From contig NZ_JAJCXB010000037.1 in the NCBI RefSeq assembly GCF_020564935.1, forward strand, positions 1 through 64,000: a stretch of 64,000 nucleotides of DNA, in the 5' to 3' direction. The notes below the pieces were generated by a model, which saw nothing but the letters and a program-made list of their open reading frames with translations, was not told where the DNA came from and searched no databases. Origin of the DNA: Streptomyces pinistramenti (GTDB lineage Bacteria > Actinomycetota > Actinomycetes > Streptomycetales > Streptomycetaceae). Shown piece after piece: positions 7,853 through 16,496 of the stretch (within the stretch, counting starts at the first letter, position 1; every line of letters begins with the position of its first letter). The translations under genes were made by a program, and so were the position numbers.

Positions 7853-9085
7853 TTACGCGGGCGCGCCCGCCCGTGCTCCCGCCGTGACCGGCGCCGCGGT
7901 GCGGGTGCGGTGCGCCAGGGTGGCCTTCCGGGTGGCGACGTCGACGGTGTACGCGTCGAGGGTCAGCGCCGCTCCGGAGACCTTCAGCACCATGAAGCCG
8001 TGGTCGGCGAAGTTCTGCCAGGCCGACGGGTGTCCGAAGTGCGCCTTGCCGTCCTCCGTCTTGGCCGACGCGCCGCACACCACCTGCCGGGTGCCGCCGG
8101 TGCGTGCCGTCGGCTCCAGGATCTGGAGCGTGTGGTCGTGCCCGGACAGGATCAGGTCGGCGCGGCCGCAGACCACCTCCTCGTACATCGCCTTCAGGTG
8201 CACCCCGCTGGTGTAGTTCCCGATCACGAAGCCGTCGTAGGCGCCGGCGCTGCCGTGCTTGCCGTTGTTGAGGTACGGATGGTGGCTCAGCACGATCTTC
8301 CAGCGGGCCCGCGAGGCGCCGAGCGCGCCGTCCAGCCAGCGCCGCTGCTCGCGCATGTACGGGCCGTCCCACCGGTAGTGCGGGTCGACCTGGGTGACGT
8401 ACGAGGACCACGGGATGGTGTCGATCGCGAAGAACTCCACCAGGGGCTGCGCGGCCGGCACCGGCACGCTGTAGTACCGCTGCGGCATGTACCAGCGCCG
8501 GGACGCCGCCGCGTACGCCACCTCGCGGTCGCCGCGGGACGGGTCGCCGCCGCTGCCGGGTATCAGCCCCGAGCAGTCGTGATTGCCCAGCACCATCAGC
8601 CACGGCACGTCGATGCCGGTGTTGGGCCTCTCGAACTTGTCCTGGAACCCGGAGTCGTGGTCGGATTCCGGCCCGTTCTCGTAGATGTTGTCCCCGAGCC
8701 CGACGGCCAGACCCACCCGTTCGGCCCGGCAGACGTCCCGGGCGGCGGCGGCCACCGCGTACTGCGCCTCGCTGCCGGTGCCCGCGTCACCCGTCACCAG
8801 AACGGCGAACTCGCCCTCTTGATGGGGCTGTTGAGGGAACGGAAAGGCGCCGGATGCCGCCCCGCGCGCTGCCGGGGACGCGGACGCCCGGCCCGCCGTC
8901 GGCAGGACGGTCAGCGCGGCGCCGGCCATCGCCCCGCCCAGCAGCGTCCGCCGGTTGACGAACGGGACCGCGCGGCCGGTCGTGGGCATCGGCGGCGTCC
9001 CGGCCGCAGCGGTCTCCGAAGCGGTCCGCAGCCACTGCTCCTCGGTCATGTCCGCCTGCGGCGGGATCAGTTCGTCGTCGCACAT
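7853..9085 (-). CDS. Tat-exported metallophosphoesterase (acid-phosphatase-like)
   Basis: 410 residues. An unusually long N-region precedes a twin-arginine signal (VNRRTLLGGAMAGAALTVL at about 43-61). The calcineurin-type metal motifs occur in order: TGDAG, GLGDNIYENG, GNHD, SHHP and GHDH. They bind a dinuclear metal centre that hydrolyses phosphate esters. The layout resembles purple acid phosphatases and TRAP-like enzymes. The product is expected outside the membrane, scavenging phosphate. Only a weak GAGAG lies before ATG 9085. The 43-residue extension before the Tat motif is longer than usual, so a later start is possible. Confidence 0.92.
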   Translation of the reverse strand: MCDDELIPPQADMTEEQWLRTASETAAAGTPPMPTTGRAVPFVNRRTLLGGAMAGAALTVLPTAGRASASPAARGAASGAFPFPQQPHQEGEFAVLVTGDAGTGSEAQYAVAAAARDVCRAERVGLAVGLGDNIYENGPESDHDSGFQDKFERPNTGIDVPWLMVLGNHDCSGLIPGSGGDPSRGDREVAYAAASRRWYMPQRYYSVPVPAAQPLVEFFAIDTIPWSSYVTQVDPHYRWDGPYMREQRRWLDGALGASRARWKIVLSHHPYLNNGKHGSAGAYDGFVIGNYTSGVHLKAMYEEVVCGRADLILSGHDHTLQILEPTARTGGTRQVVCGASAKTEDGKAHFGHPSAWQNFADHGFMVLKVSGAALTLDAYTVDVATRKATLAHRTRTAAPVTAGARAGAPA

Positions 9086-9186
9086 GCGAGGTTTCTCTCA
9101 CGGGCAACGGGGCCGGTGGTGAAGAACCGATGAAGGCGGGGTGGACGTATGCCCCACACCGAGGGTGCCCGGTCCGCCGCCCGGGT

Positions 9187-9711
9187 TCAGCGCGAGCCGG
9201 ACCGCCGTTCGTTCGCCAGGCGCCGCAGCGTCCGCCCGCAGCGCCGGGCGTAGGCGCGCTGCGCCACGGGGACCAGCGGGCCGGCGAGCCGGGTGAGGAG
9301 CGTGGCCGGGCGGCTGAACGCGGTGACGGTGAACCACACGGAGCCGTCGGCCCGGATGGTGACGACGAACCCCTCCTCGCCGCATTCGGGATGGCCGGTC
9401 CGGGTGCCGTAGCCGAAGCCGATGCGGTCCTCCTCGTCGGCCCGCCACACCACCCGGCACGGTGCCGGCAGCCGCAGCGGCCCGACGCCGAGCGAGACCT
9501 CGACCTCCACCCCGGGCGCCGCCCGCCCGGCATCCGCCCGGATCCCGACCCCCGACGCCCGGTGCATCCGGAACGTGGTGACCGCCTCGCCCGCCGCCGC
9601 GAACACCGCGCGCCCGTGCCCGATCGGCACCTCGACGTGCAGGTGGCTGTAGCCGGCCGGCAGCGGCGAGCGCAGGGTGGCGCCCACCTCGGGGTAGCTG
9701 AAATCGCTCAT
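9187..9711 (-). CDS. DUF1990 family protein
   Basis: 174 residues, full length for DUF1990, a START/Bet v1-like fold of unknown ligand. Typical segments are FSYPEVGAT at the start, the RIGFGYGTRTGHPECGEE block near residue 110, and the DGSVWFTVTAFSRP block. AAGGAG precedes ATG 9711, which overlaps the YndJ stop by four bases (ATGA), so translation is probably coupled. DUF1990 and YndJ neighbour each other in other actinomycetes and Bacillus, suggesting a joint envelope or lipid role; that role is unproven. Confidence 0.9.
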   Translation of the reverse strand: MSDFSYPEVGATLRSPLPAGYSHLHVEVPIGHGRAVFAAAGEAVTTFRMHRASGVGIRADAGRAAPGVEVEVSLGVGPLRLPAPCRVVWRADEEDRIGFGYGTRTGHPECGEEGFVVTIRADGSVWFTVTAFSRPATLLTRLAGPLVPVAQRAYARRCGRTLRRLANERRSGSR

Positions 9712-10580
9712 GGCGTGCGCTCCTTGAGAGTCGTGGTGGTCGTGGTGGCGGGGGTGCGGCCGCCGTGGGGGAGCGGGCGCAGGCGGCGCCGGGCGAGCAG
9801 TGCGCAGAGGGCGAAGCCGAGGGCGTTGCCCAGCCCGTGGGTGGCCGCCATCCAGGCCGGTGTGGGGTGCGGTAGCCCGGTCGCCTCGCCGAGCGCCCAG
9901 CTCAGTGCCAGCAGCATGGTCGCGACGAGGACGGCGGCCGAGGTCATCAGCAGCGCGCGGGTCCTCCTGTCCTGACCGGCGGCGCCGACATCGCGCCAGG
10001 TCAGCAGCCCGACCAGCCACATCCCGCAGGTCAGCACCAGCGCCCCGGCCAGCTCCGCCCAGTCGTCGACGAAATACCCGGCGAGCACCAGCAGGGTGCC
10101 GACCGGGACGCTCAGCGCCGCGATCCGGCCCGCCCGGCCCGTTCCTGCCCGGCACACCAGGCCCGCGATCAGCGCGGCCGCGAATCCCGCGAAGTGGAAG
10201 TGCGGCACGGTCAGCGCCAGGATGTCCAGGTCGAAGCCGAACAGCCGGTGCCCCGAGCGCTCGGCGACCAGCGCGACCCCCGCGACGGCGGGTGTGGCCA
10301 GCGCCGTCAGCACCGCGATCTCCGACGCGGCGAGCGAGCGGGTCCTGGCGAGCCGCAGCGGCGCCTGCGCGGCGAGCGCCAGGGTGGCCAGGGCGTAGAC
10401 CGCGGCACAGCCGACGGCGGCCGGGCCGCGGGGCAGCCACAGCGCCACCGCCCCCACGGCAGCGGCCGGCTGCCAGCATCTTCGGACGAAGGCGGGCCCC
10501 GGCGCGTCGAGCAGTGAAAGCCCGAGCGGGATCACCACCAGCATCCCGAGCATGACGATGAGTGGGACCAATACGGTCAC
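9708..10580 (-). CDS. YndJ-like multi-spanning membrane protein
   Basis: 290 residues, largely hydrophobic, with about eight or nine transmembrane stretches. The motif PHFHFAGFAAALIAGL near residue 125 and ATHGLGNALGF near the end are typical of YndJ-like proteins and carry conserved histidines. GTG 10580 is chosen because GAGGGGG lies 6 bases upstream; an in-frame ATG at 10610 lacks a ribosome site. It is the first gene of a two-gene operon with DUF1990. No biochemical activity is known for the family. Confidence 0.82.
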   Translation of the reverse strand: MTVLVPLIVMLGMLVVIPLGLSLLDAPGPAFVRRCWQPAAAVGAVALWLPRGPAAVGCAAVYALATLALAAQAPLRLARTRSLAASEIAVLTALATPAVAGVALVAERSGHRLFGFDLDILALTVPHFHFAGFAAALIAGLVCRAGTGRAGRIAALSVPVGTLLVLAGYFVDDWAELAGALVLTCGMWLVGLLTWRDVGAAGQDRRTRALLMTSAAVLVATMLLALSWALGEATGLPHPTPAWMAATHGLGNALGFALCALLARRRLRPLPHGGRTPATTTTTTLKERTP

Positions 10581-10646
10581 TGCTATCCCCCTCGTTTCCG
10601 TGACGTGCATGGCCGCGTCCGCGGCCTGTGCGGCGTTCCGCGGACG

Positions 10647-10675
10647 ACCCTACGCTGAGAGTTGAACGCGTTCAA
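10647..10675 (-). promoter_or_regulatory. Promoter with perfect palindromic operator for yndJ-DUF1990
   Basis: On the minus strand, -35 TTGAAC (10675-10670), a 17-base spacer and -10 TAGGGT (10652-10647) form a good vegetative promoter about 65 bases before the GTG. The -35 is part of the perfect 14-base palindrome TTGAACGCGTTCAA (10662-10675), a likely repressor site, TetR-like in style. No regulator gene is adjacent. Confidence 0.7.
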
Positions 10676-10819
10676 GAATGGGGGTGCCGGCCGCCGGCAG
10701 CCCGCGGCGACGGAGCTGCGCCGACCGGGCGGCGCGGCCGTGACATGCGACAGCGGGCGGCCGCAGAGCTTCTGCGACCACCCGCTGGGCGATCCTCGAC
10801 CGGGGTGATGGGAGGGGCG

Positions 10820-10852
10820 GTGACCGGCTGACAGCCTTATTCGGCCGGTCAC
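10820..10852 (-). terminator. Hairpin after the acyl-CoA dehydrogenase gene
   Basis: GTGACCGGC (10820-10828) and GCCGGTCAC (10844-10852) form a perfect 9-bp stem, 22 bases beyond the stop on the minus strand. Confidence 0.6.
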
Positions 10853-10874
10853 TTCGGCGATATGTGCTGGAAGG

Positions 10875-12557
10875 TCAGGCGGCGTCCCGCCCGGTCTCCC
10901 GGACGCCGTCCGCGTCCGGGGCCTCGTCGCGGGCGCGTTCCAGGATCGACGTCAGGTCGGCGCCGGGCGGCAGGGTGCCGAAGGCGTTGCCCCACTCGCC
11001 GCCGAGGCGTGCGGCGCAGAACGCGTCGGCGACCGCGGGGTGGCTGTGCCGCACGAGCAGTGAGCCCTGGAGGACCAGCGCCATCCTCTCGGCGAGGGTG
11101 CGCGCCATCAGCTGTGCCCGCTCCGGGTCCGCCGCCGCGGGCAGCATCGACCGAACCCCGGCCACCGCGGCGTCCAGCCGCCGGTCGGCGCCCGCCGCGG
11201 CGTCCACCTCGGCGAAGAACGCGTCCAGCGCGGCCGGTTCCCTGCCCAGGGCCCGCAGGACATCCAGTGCCGCGACGTTCCCCGAGCCCTCCCAGATCGA
11301 CATCAGCGGCGCCTCGCGGTAGAGCCGCGGCATGCCGGATTCCTCGACGTAGCCGTTGCCGCCCAGGCACTCCAGGGCCTCCGCCGCATGTGTGCTGCCC
11401 CGCTTGCACACCCAGTACTTGCCGGCCGCGAGCGCCAGCCGGCGCAGCGCCGCCTCGCCCGCGTCCCCGGCCTGCGACCTGTCCACCGCGGCCGCCAGCC
11501 GCATGCCGAGCACCGTCGCCGCCTCCGACTCGACGGCGAGATCGGCGAGCACGGAGCGCATCAGCGGCTGCTGGTCCAACTCCCGCCCGAACGCGCGCCG
11601 GTGAGCGGTGTGGTGCAGCGCCTGCCGCAGCCCGGCCCGCATCCCGGCGGCCGAGCCGAGCACGCAGTCGAGCCGCGTCATGTTGACCATCTCGACGATG
11701 GTCCGCACCCCGCGCCCCGGCTCGCCCACCGGCCAGGCCACCGCCTCGTCGTACTCGATCTCGGACGAGGCGTTGGAGCGGTTGCCCAGCTTGTCCTTGA
11801 GACGCATCAGCCGCAGGCCGTTACGGGTGCCGTCCGGCAGCACCCGCGGCAGCAGGAAGCAGCTCAGCCCCTCCTCGGTCTGCGCCAGCGTCAGGAAGAC
11901 GTCGCTCATCGGCGCGGAGGTGAACCACTTGTGGCCGGTGATCCGGTACGTCCCGTCGGCGGCCGGCACCGCGCGGGTGGTGTTGGTGCGTACGTCGGAG
12001 CCGCCCTGCTTCTCCGTCATCGACATGCCGGCGATCAGGCCCGACTTGGTCAGCGGCGCCCGCAGTCCGAAGTCGTAGGAGCGGGCGGTGAGCAGCGGTT
12101 CGTACTGCGCGGCGAGTTCCGGCGCGGCCCGCAGCGCCGGCACCGCCGCGTACGTCATCGAGACCGGGCAGCCGTGCCCCGGCTCGGCCTGCGACCAGAC
12201 GTAGAACTTCGCGGCGCGCACCAGATGGGCGCCGGGGCGGTCGTCGGCCCACGGCGCGGCGTGCAGGCCGTGTTCCACCGCCACCGTCATCAGCTGATGC
12301 CAGGCCGGATGGAACTCGACCTCGTCGATGCGGTGCCCGTACCGGTCGTGGGTGTGCAGCCGCGGCGGCTGCTCCTCCGCCCAGCGGGCCTGGTCCTGGA
12401 CGGCCTGCGAGCCGGCCAGCGCGCCCAGTTCGGCGATCTCGCGCTCGCCCCAGCCGGCGCCCTCCCGGTGGAGCGCTTCGCGCAGGGCCGGCTCGTCCGC
12501 GGTGCTGAACCCGGTCAGCTGCGGTGCCTGGTTCACAACTTCATGGGTGACGGTCAT
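10875..12557 (-). CDS. AidB-like acyl-CoA dehydrogenase
   Basis: 560 residues, longer than ordinary acyl-CoA dehydrogenases and matching the AidB subgroup with its extra C-terminal helical part. Diagnostic pieces: MSMTEKQGGSDVRTNTT, ITGHKWFTSAPMSD, RLKDKLGNRSNASSEIEYD and the AidB-type CLGGNGYVEESGMPRLYREA followed by IWEGSGNVAALDVLRAL. It binds FAD. AidB proteins bind DNA and respond to alkylation in E. coli, but actinomycete relatives may be catabolic dehydrogenases. The divergent PaaX-type gene 57 bases away suggests control by a CoA-thioester-sensing repressor. ATG 12557 has a TAACAT box 7 bases upstream, so the message may be leaderless. Confidence 0.92.
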   Translation of the reverse strand: MTVTHEVVNQAPQLTGFSTADEPALREALHREGAGWGEREIAELGALAGSQAVQDQARWAEEQPPRLHTHDRYGHRIDEVEFHPAWHQLMTVAVEHGLHAAPWADDRPGAHLVRAAKFYVWSQAEPGHGCPVSMTYAAVPALRAAPELAAQYEPLLTARSYDFGLRAPLTKSGLIAGMSMTEKQGGSDVRTNTTRAVPAADGTYRITGHKWFTSAPMSDVFLTLAQTEEGLSCFLLPRVLPDGTRNGLRLMRLKDKLGNRSNASSEIEYDEAVAWPVGEPGRGVRTIVEMVNMTRLDCVLGSAAGMRAGLRQALHHTAHRRAFGRELDQQPLMRSVLADLAVESEAATVLGMRLAAAVDRSQAGDAGEAALRRLALAAGKYWVCKRGSTHAAEALECLGGNGYVEESGMPRLYREAPLMSIWEGSGNVAALDVLRALGREPAALDAFFAEVDAAAGADRRLDAAVAGVRSMLPAAADPERAQLMARTLAERMALVLQGSLLVRHSHPAVADAFCAARLGGEWGNAFGTLPPGADLTSILERARDEAPDADGVRETGRDAA

Positions 12558-12614
12558 GGGACCGATGTTACAGTTTTCGGACGGGTGAGGGATAGATGTA
12601 AGGAGGGTGGGTTC

Positions 12615-13427
12615 ATGGGCCACGACGACGCCGCGCGGGTCGCCGTGCGGCCGCTCACGGCACGCTCGATCGTGCTCAGCACGCTGCTCGGGCACCACCC
12701 GCCACACCTGCCGGCCCGCGCCCTGGTCAGGGTCGGCGAGCTCTTCGGCATCGCCGAGGGAACGGTCCGCGTCGCGCTCTCCCGGATGGTGGCGGCGGGC
12801 GACCTGCGGCACGGCGACGGCGGCTACGGCCTGACCGCCCGGCTGCTGGAGCGCCAGACCCGGCAGGACGAGAGCCGCACCCCGCGCACGCTGCGCTGGG
12901 ACGGCGGCTGGGAGATCGCCGTCGTCACCGCGGAGCGCCGCCCGGCGGCCGACCGCACCGCGCTGCGCCAGGCCATGTCCTGGCTGCGGCTCGCCGAACT
13001 CCGCGAGGGCAGCTGGCTGCGCCCCGCCAACCTCGACAGACCGCGCCCGCGCGCCGCCGCGGACCAGTGCACCTGGCTCACCGGCACCCCGGACGAGGAC
13101 CCGGCGGCGCTCGCCGCCCGGCTGTGGGACCTCGACGGCTGGGCGGCCCGCGCCGATGCCCTGGCCGCCGCGCTGGACCGGGCGGCCGGGCCCGCCGAGC
13201 GCTTCACCGTCGCCGCCGCCGCGCTGCGTCATCTCCTCGCCGACCCGCTGCTGCCACCACCGCTGCTGCCCGACGGCTGGCCAGGCGCGGAACTGCGGCG
13301 GCGCTACGACGCGTTCGAGGCCGAACTGCGGGAACTGCTGCGTCAGTACGTGGCCCCGGCCGCGGCACCCACGGCCTCCGGCTCCTCCGGTGCCGCCACC
13401 GGAGCGCGCCGCCGCCGCACCTCGTAG
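12615..13427 (+). CDS. PaaX-family transcriptional regulator
   Basis: 270 residues. The N-terminal winged helix (TARSIVLSTLLGHHPP, then FGIAEGTVRVALSRMVAAG) is the PaaX signature, followed by the central domain (RTLRWDGGWEIAVV) and a C-terminal helical domain. PaaX proteins repress aromatic or fatty-acid catabolic genes until an acyl-CoA releases them. AAGGAGG at 12599-12605 supports ATG 12615. Its position opposite the dehydrogenase gene makes that gene the likely target. The last 85 bases overlap the convergent permease gene. Confidence 0.9.
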   Translation: MGHDDAARVAVRPLTARSIVLSTLLGHHPPHLPARALVRVGELFGIAEGTVRVALSRMVAAGDLRHGDGGYGLTARLLERQTRQDESRTPRTLRWDGGWEIAVVTAERRPAADRTALRQAMSWLRLAELREGSWLRPANLDRPRPRAAADQCTWLTGTPDEDPAALAARLWDLDGWAARADALAAALDRAAGPAERFTVAAAALRHLLADPLLPPPLLPDGWPGAELRRRYDAFEAELRELLRQYVAPAAAPTASGSSGAATGARRRRTS

Positions 13428-14794
13428 CCCGCCAGCACCACGGCCACCGTCAGCAGGCTCAGCCAGAACTGCGAACGGCTGTCGGGCAGCACCGCCATCG
13501 CGGCGATCACCGCCGTCATCGCCGCGATGGTCACCCAGCTCAGCCACGGGAACAGCCACATCTTCAGCGTCAGCCGCGCCGGATCCTCCCGTTCCAGCCG
13601 CCGCCGCATCCGCACCTGCGCGAGGGCAATCGCCAGATAGACGAACAGGGCGATGGCACCGTAGGAGTTGATCAGGAACGAGAAGACGACGTCGGGCGAG
13701 ATCCAGGCCGCGATCACCGACAGATAGCCGACCGAGGTCCCGGCGAGCAGCGCCCGGCGCGGCACCCCGCTGCGGCTCACCGCGGTGAAGGCGCGCGGCG
13801 CGTCGCCGTTGCCGGTGAGCGCGAACAGCATCCGCGACGAGGTGTAGAGCGCGGAGTTCAGGCAGGACAGCACGGCGACCAGCACCAGTGCGTTCATCAC
13901 CGTACCGGCGGCCGGCACCGCCAGCCGGTCGAGTACCGCGGCGTACGGGCTGACCTCGATCGCCTTCGACGTCCACGGCACCACCGCGACCACCAGGAAG
14001 ATCGACAGCACGTAGAACGCCACCACCCGCAGCACGATCGAGCGGATCGCCTCGGCCACCGCCCGCTCCGGCTCGACGGACTCGGCCGCGGCGATGGTGA
14101 CGATCTCGGCACCCGTGAAGAAGCCGATGCAGGGGACGACCGCGGCGAGCACCGCGCCGACCCCCTCGGGGGCGAACCCGCCGTGCGAGGTCAGCAGCGC
14201 CAGCCCGCCCGCCGCGTGCGGCCACAGGCCCAGGACGTAGAGCGCGCCCAGGAAGAGGAACACGACGATCGCCACGACCTTGATCGACGAGAACCAGTAC
14301 TCGAACTCGCCGTACGCCCGCGCCGAGACCATGTTCGTCGCGGTCAGCAGCGCCATCAGCACCAGGCTGACCGCCCACAACGGCGCGCCGGGCAGCCACA
14401 GTTGGATGATCCGGCCGCCGGCGACCGCCTCCACGGCCACCACGATCACGAAGAAGTACCAGTACAGCCAGCCGACCGTGAAGCCCGCCCGCAGCCCGAG
14501 CGTCTCGCGCACATGCGCGTAGAACGAGCCCTGCGCGGGCCGCGCGACGGTCATCTCCGCCAGCATCCGCATGATCAGTACGGTCAGCACGCCGGCGGCG
14601 AGGAAGGACAGCACGGCGGCAGGACCCGTCGCGTGCACGACGACGCCGCTGCCGACGAACAGGCCCGCCCCGATCACCCCGCCGAGCGCGATCAACTGCA
14701 TGTGGCGGCGTTTGAGGCCCTGTTGCAGCCCGGCCGGCGGCCCGTCCTGTGCGGCGGGCGGCGCTTCCTCGTCGCGTGCTGTTCCCGTACTCAT
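13343..14794 (-). CDS. Amino-acid permease, APC superfamily (GABA/aromatic permease type)
   Basis: 483 residues with about twelve transmembrane helices. The first carries IALGGVIGAGLFVGSG, the substrate-backbone-binding motif of the AAT group, and the family motif with YAHVRETLG follows. ESVEPERAVAEAIRSI after helix 6 matches the conserved permease loop. It would import an amino acid or GABA with protons. No Shine-Dalgarno is visible before ATG 14794; a TAGCCT box 8 bases upstream hints at a leaderless message. The 3' end overlaps the PaaX gene tail-to-tail by 85 bases. Confidence 0.92.
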   Translation of the reverse strand: MSTGTARDEEAPPAAQDGPPAGLQQGLKRRHMQLIALGGVIGAGLFVGSGVVVHATGPAAVLSFLAAGVLTVLIMRMLAEMTVARPAQGSFYAHVRETLGLRAGFTVGWLYWYFFVIVVAVEAVAGGRIIQLWLPGAPLWAVSLVLMALLTATNMVSARAYGEFEYWFSSIKVVAIVVFLFLGALYVLGLWPHAAGGLALLTSHGGFAPEGVGAVLAAVVPCIGFFTGAEIVTIAAAESVEPERAVAEAIRSIVLRVVAFYVLSIFLVVAVVPWTSKAIEVSPYAAVLDRLAVPAAGTVMNALVLVAVLSCLNSALYTSSRMLFALTGNGDAPRAFTAVSRSGVPRRALLAGTSVGYLSVIAAWISPDVVFSFLINSYGAIALFVYLAIALAQVRMRRRLEREDPARLTLKMWLFPWLSWVTIAAMTAVIAAMAVLPDSRSQFWLSLLTVAVVLAGYEVRRRRAPVAAPEEPEAVGAAAGATY

Positions 14795-14822
14795 GGGTGG
14801 CGAGGCTAACCCGCCAATCCTG

Positions 14823-14838
14823 CCGCACTGTTGCGGCG
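14823..14838 (-). terminator. Small hairpin between lactonase and permease genes
   Basis: GCCGCA and TGCGGC pair across a 4-base loop in the 87-base gap between two leftward genes. Stem is short, so this is tentative. Confidence 0.35.
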
Positions 14839-14881
14839 GTGTTTCACGTTCCCGAACGCGCCGGGATTCAGCTCACCGGCA

Positions 14882-16072
14882 TCACAACGGCAGCGCGCAC
14901 ACCGCGACCGGGGCCGCGAACGGCTCGCCGAGCGGCGCCAGCGCCCCGCTCTTCGCGTCGACCGAGAACACCGTCACCGTCCCCGACTTCTGGTTGGCGG
15001 CGAACAGCAGCCGCTCGTCCGGCGAGAACGCGATCTGCCGCGGGAAGTCACCGCCCACCGGCACCGTGTCCAGCAGCCGCAAGCGCGCGCCGCCGGCCTC
15101 CACCGCGTACCGCGTCAGGCTGTTGTGCCCGCGGTTGGCGAGGAAGGCGAAGCCGCCGTCCGCGGTGACCAGCAGCTGCGCCGGATAGCTGGTGCCGGGC
15201 CCGGTCCCGGTGGGCTGCGGCTCGCCCGGAGTCAGCCGCCCGCTGCCGGGGTCGTAACCGCAGACCACGACGGTGTTGTCGACCTCGTTCGCCAGATACG
15301 CGAACCGTCCCGACGGATGGAACGTCAGATGCCGCGGCCCCGCGCCCGGCCGCAGCGCCGCGTACGACACCTGGCTCAGCGTCCCGGCGCTCTCGTCCAG
15401 CCGGTAGCTGTAGACGGTGTCGGTGCCCAGGTCGACGGCGAGGACGTGGCCGCCGTCCGGTCCCGTGATGGTCTGGTGGGCGTGCGGCCCGTCCTGGCCC
15501 GGTCCCGGCGGCGGGCTGGTGTGGGCGACCAGATCCGTCCGCTCGCCCAGCGCGCCGCCCGCCGCCGGGTCGATCGGATGCACCGCCACACTTCCCGAGA
15601 GGTAGTTCGCGCTGAACAGCCAGCGTCCGCCGGGATGCACCGACAGATGGCAGGGCCCGGCCCCGCCCGTGGAGCGGCTGCCCAGCACCTCGGGCCGGCC
15701 GCCCGGCGGCAGTGCGATGGCGGTCACCGCGCCGTCCTGCTGCTCGTCGACCGCGTAGAGGGTACGGCCGTCCGGGGCGAGCGCGAGGTACGAGGGGTCG
15801 GTGACCCCGGTCACCACGCCGGTCGCGGTGATCCGGCCGCTCGTCGCGTCGTAGGTGCCCGTGCCGACGCCGGTGCCGCCGCCCGCGACGGAGGTGTACG
15901 TGCCCAGGAACAACGGCCGTTGGGCGCGCGGCGCGCGGCCGGGGCGCGGCCGGGCCTGCGCGGGAGCGGCATCCGGGAGGCCGAGGGCGGCGCCTGCGGC
16001 GGCGGCCAGACCTGCGACGGCCCCGATGACGTGCCGGCGGCCGATCTCCGGCCCTTTCCGTGCTGCGTTCAT
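14882..16072 (-). CDS. Tat-exported lactonase (6-phosphogluconolactonase-type seven-bladed propeller)
   Basis: 396 residues. GRRHVIGAVAGLAAAAGAAL near residue 10 is a Tat signal. The rest is a YbhE/Pgl-like beta-propeller: FLGTYTS opening blade, repeated SYLALAPDGRTLYAV, CHLSVHPGGRWLFSANY, RHLTFHPSGRFAYLANE and RQIAFSPDERLLFAANQ units. Pgl enzymes hydrolyse 6-phosphogluconolactone in the cytosol; an exported version more likely acts on another lactone. GAGGTG precedes ATG 16072. Confidence 0.92.
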   Translation of the reverse strand: MNAARKGPEIGRRHVIGAVAGLAAAAGAALGLPDAAPAQARPRPGRAPRAQRPLFLGTYTSVAGGGTGVGTGTYDATSGRITATGVVTGVTDPSYLALAPDGRTLYAVDEQQDGAVTAIALPPGGRPEVLGSRSTGGAGPCHLSVHPGGRWLFSANYLSGSVAVHPIDPAAGGALGERTDLVAHTSPPPGPGQDGPHAHQTITGPDGGHVLAVDLGTDTVYSYRLDESAGTLSQVSYAALRPGAGPRHLTFHPSGRFAYLANEVDNTVVVCGYDPGSGRLTPGEPQPTGTGPGTSYPAQLLVTADGGFAFLANRGHNSLTRYAVEAGGARLRLLDTVPVGGDFPRQIAFSPDERLLFAANQKSGTVTVFSVDAKSGALAPLGEPFAAPVAVCALPL

Positions 16073-16496
16073 GCCACACCTCGGCGTTCGACGGGTTTCG
16101 CGGTCCGCGGGCCGTGCCCTACGGTGCGCCGGGGCGGCCCTTCGTGGTGATCGCGGAGGCGCGCAGCCAGGGTGGCCCGTACGGCGCGCTACGGCAAGAG
16201 GCGCAACTTGAAGTGCGTGCTGTGCAATGAGTGAGGGAGGCGTGACGGTCAACTTCCGTCCGGGGTCCGAAACTTGACGGACCTGCGGAGACGTCGGCCG
16301 ACGGGCGTCAGGGGCGCGCGGCCGCGGTCCGGCCGGCGCGCCCCTGAGATGCCCGTACGTCCCGGTGATGACCGGGCACCCCGCACGTAGCACTGAAGTC
16401 GTACACGACAACACATACGCCGATGGATTCGCCGGACCCCTTCCCCCTCGTAGTTTCTTGATCGACTCGCAGATACGGTCGAGAGGAAACGAGAAA
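16073..16496. other. Divergent intergenic region with internal hairpin
   Basis: These 424 bases separate the lactonase and TPR genes, which point away from each other. No gene is seen. A strong hairpin lies at 16308-16347 (separate entry). GTCGT-AC-ACGAC at about 16399-16410 is a short palindrome that may serve the TPR promoter. Confidence 0.5.
16308..16347. repeat. Strong hairpin inside a divergent promoter region
   Basis: TCAGGGGCGCGC (16308-16319) and GCGCGCCCCTGA (16336-16347) pair perfectly over 12 bp; GGCC/GGCC can extend the stem inward past one bulged base. It looks like a terminator, yet neither neighbouring gene ends here. It may end an unseen transcript or form part of the TPR leader. 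Confidence 0.6.

Noticed and set aside
12558..14828. Upstream in-frame extension that would fuse the acyl-CoA dehydrogenase to 750 more residues
   Set aside because: It crosses the antisense strand of the PaaX gene, while ATG 12557 is where family homology starts.
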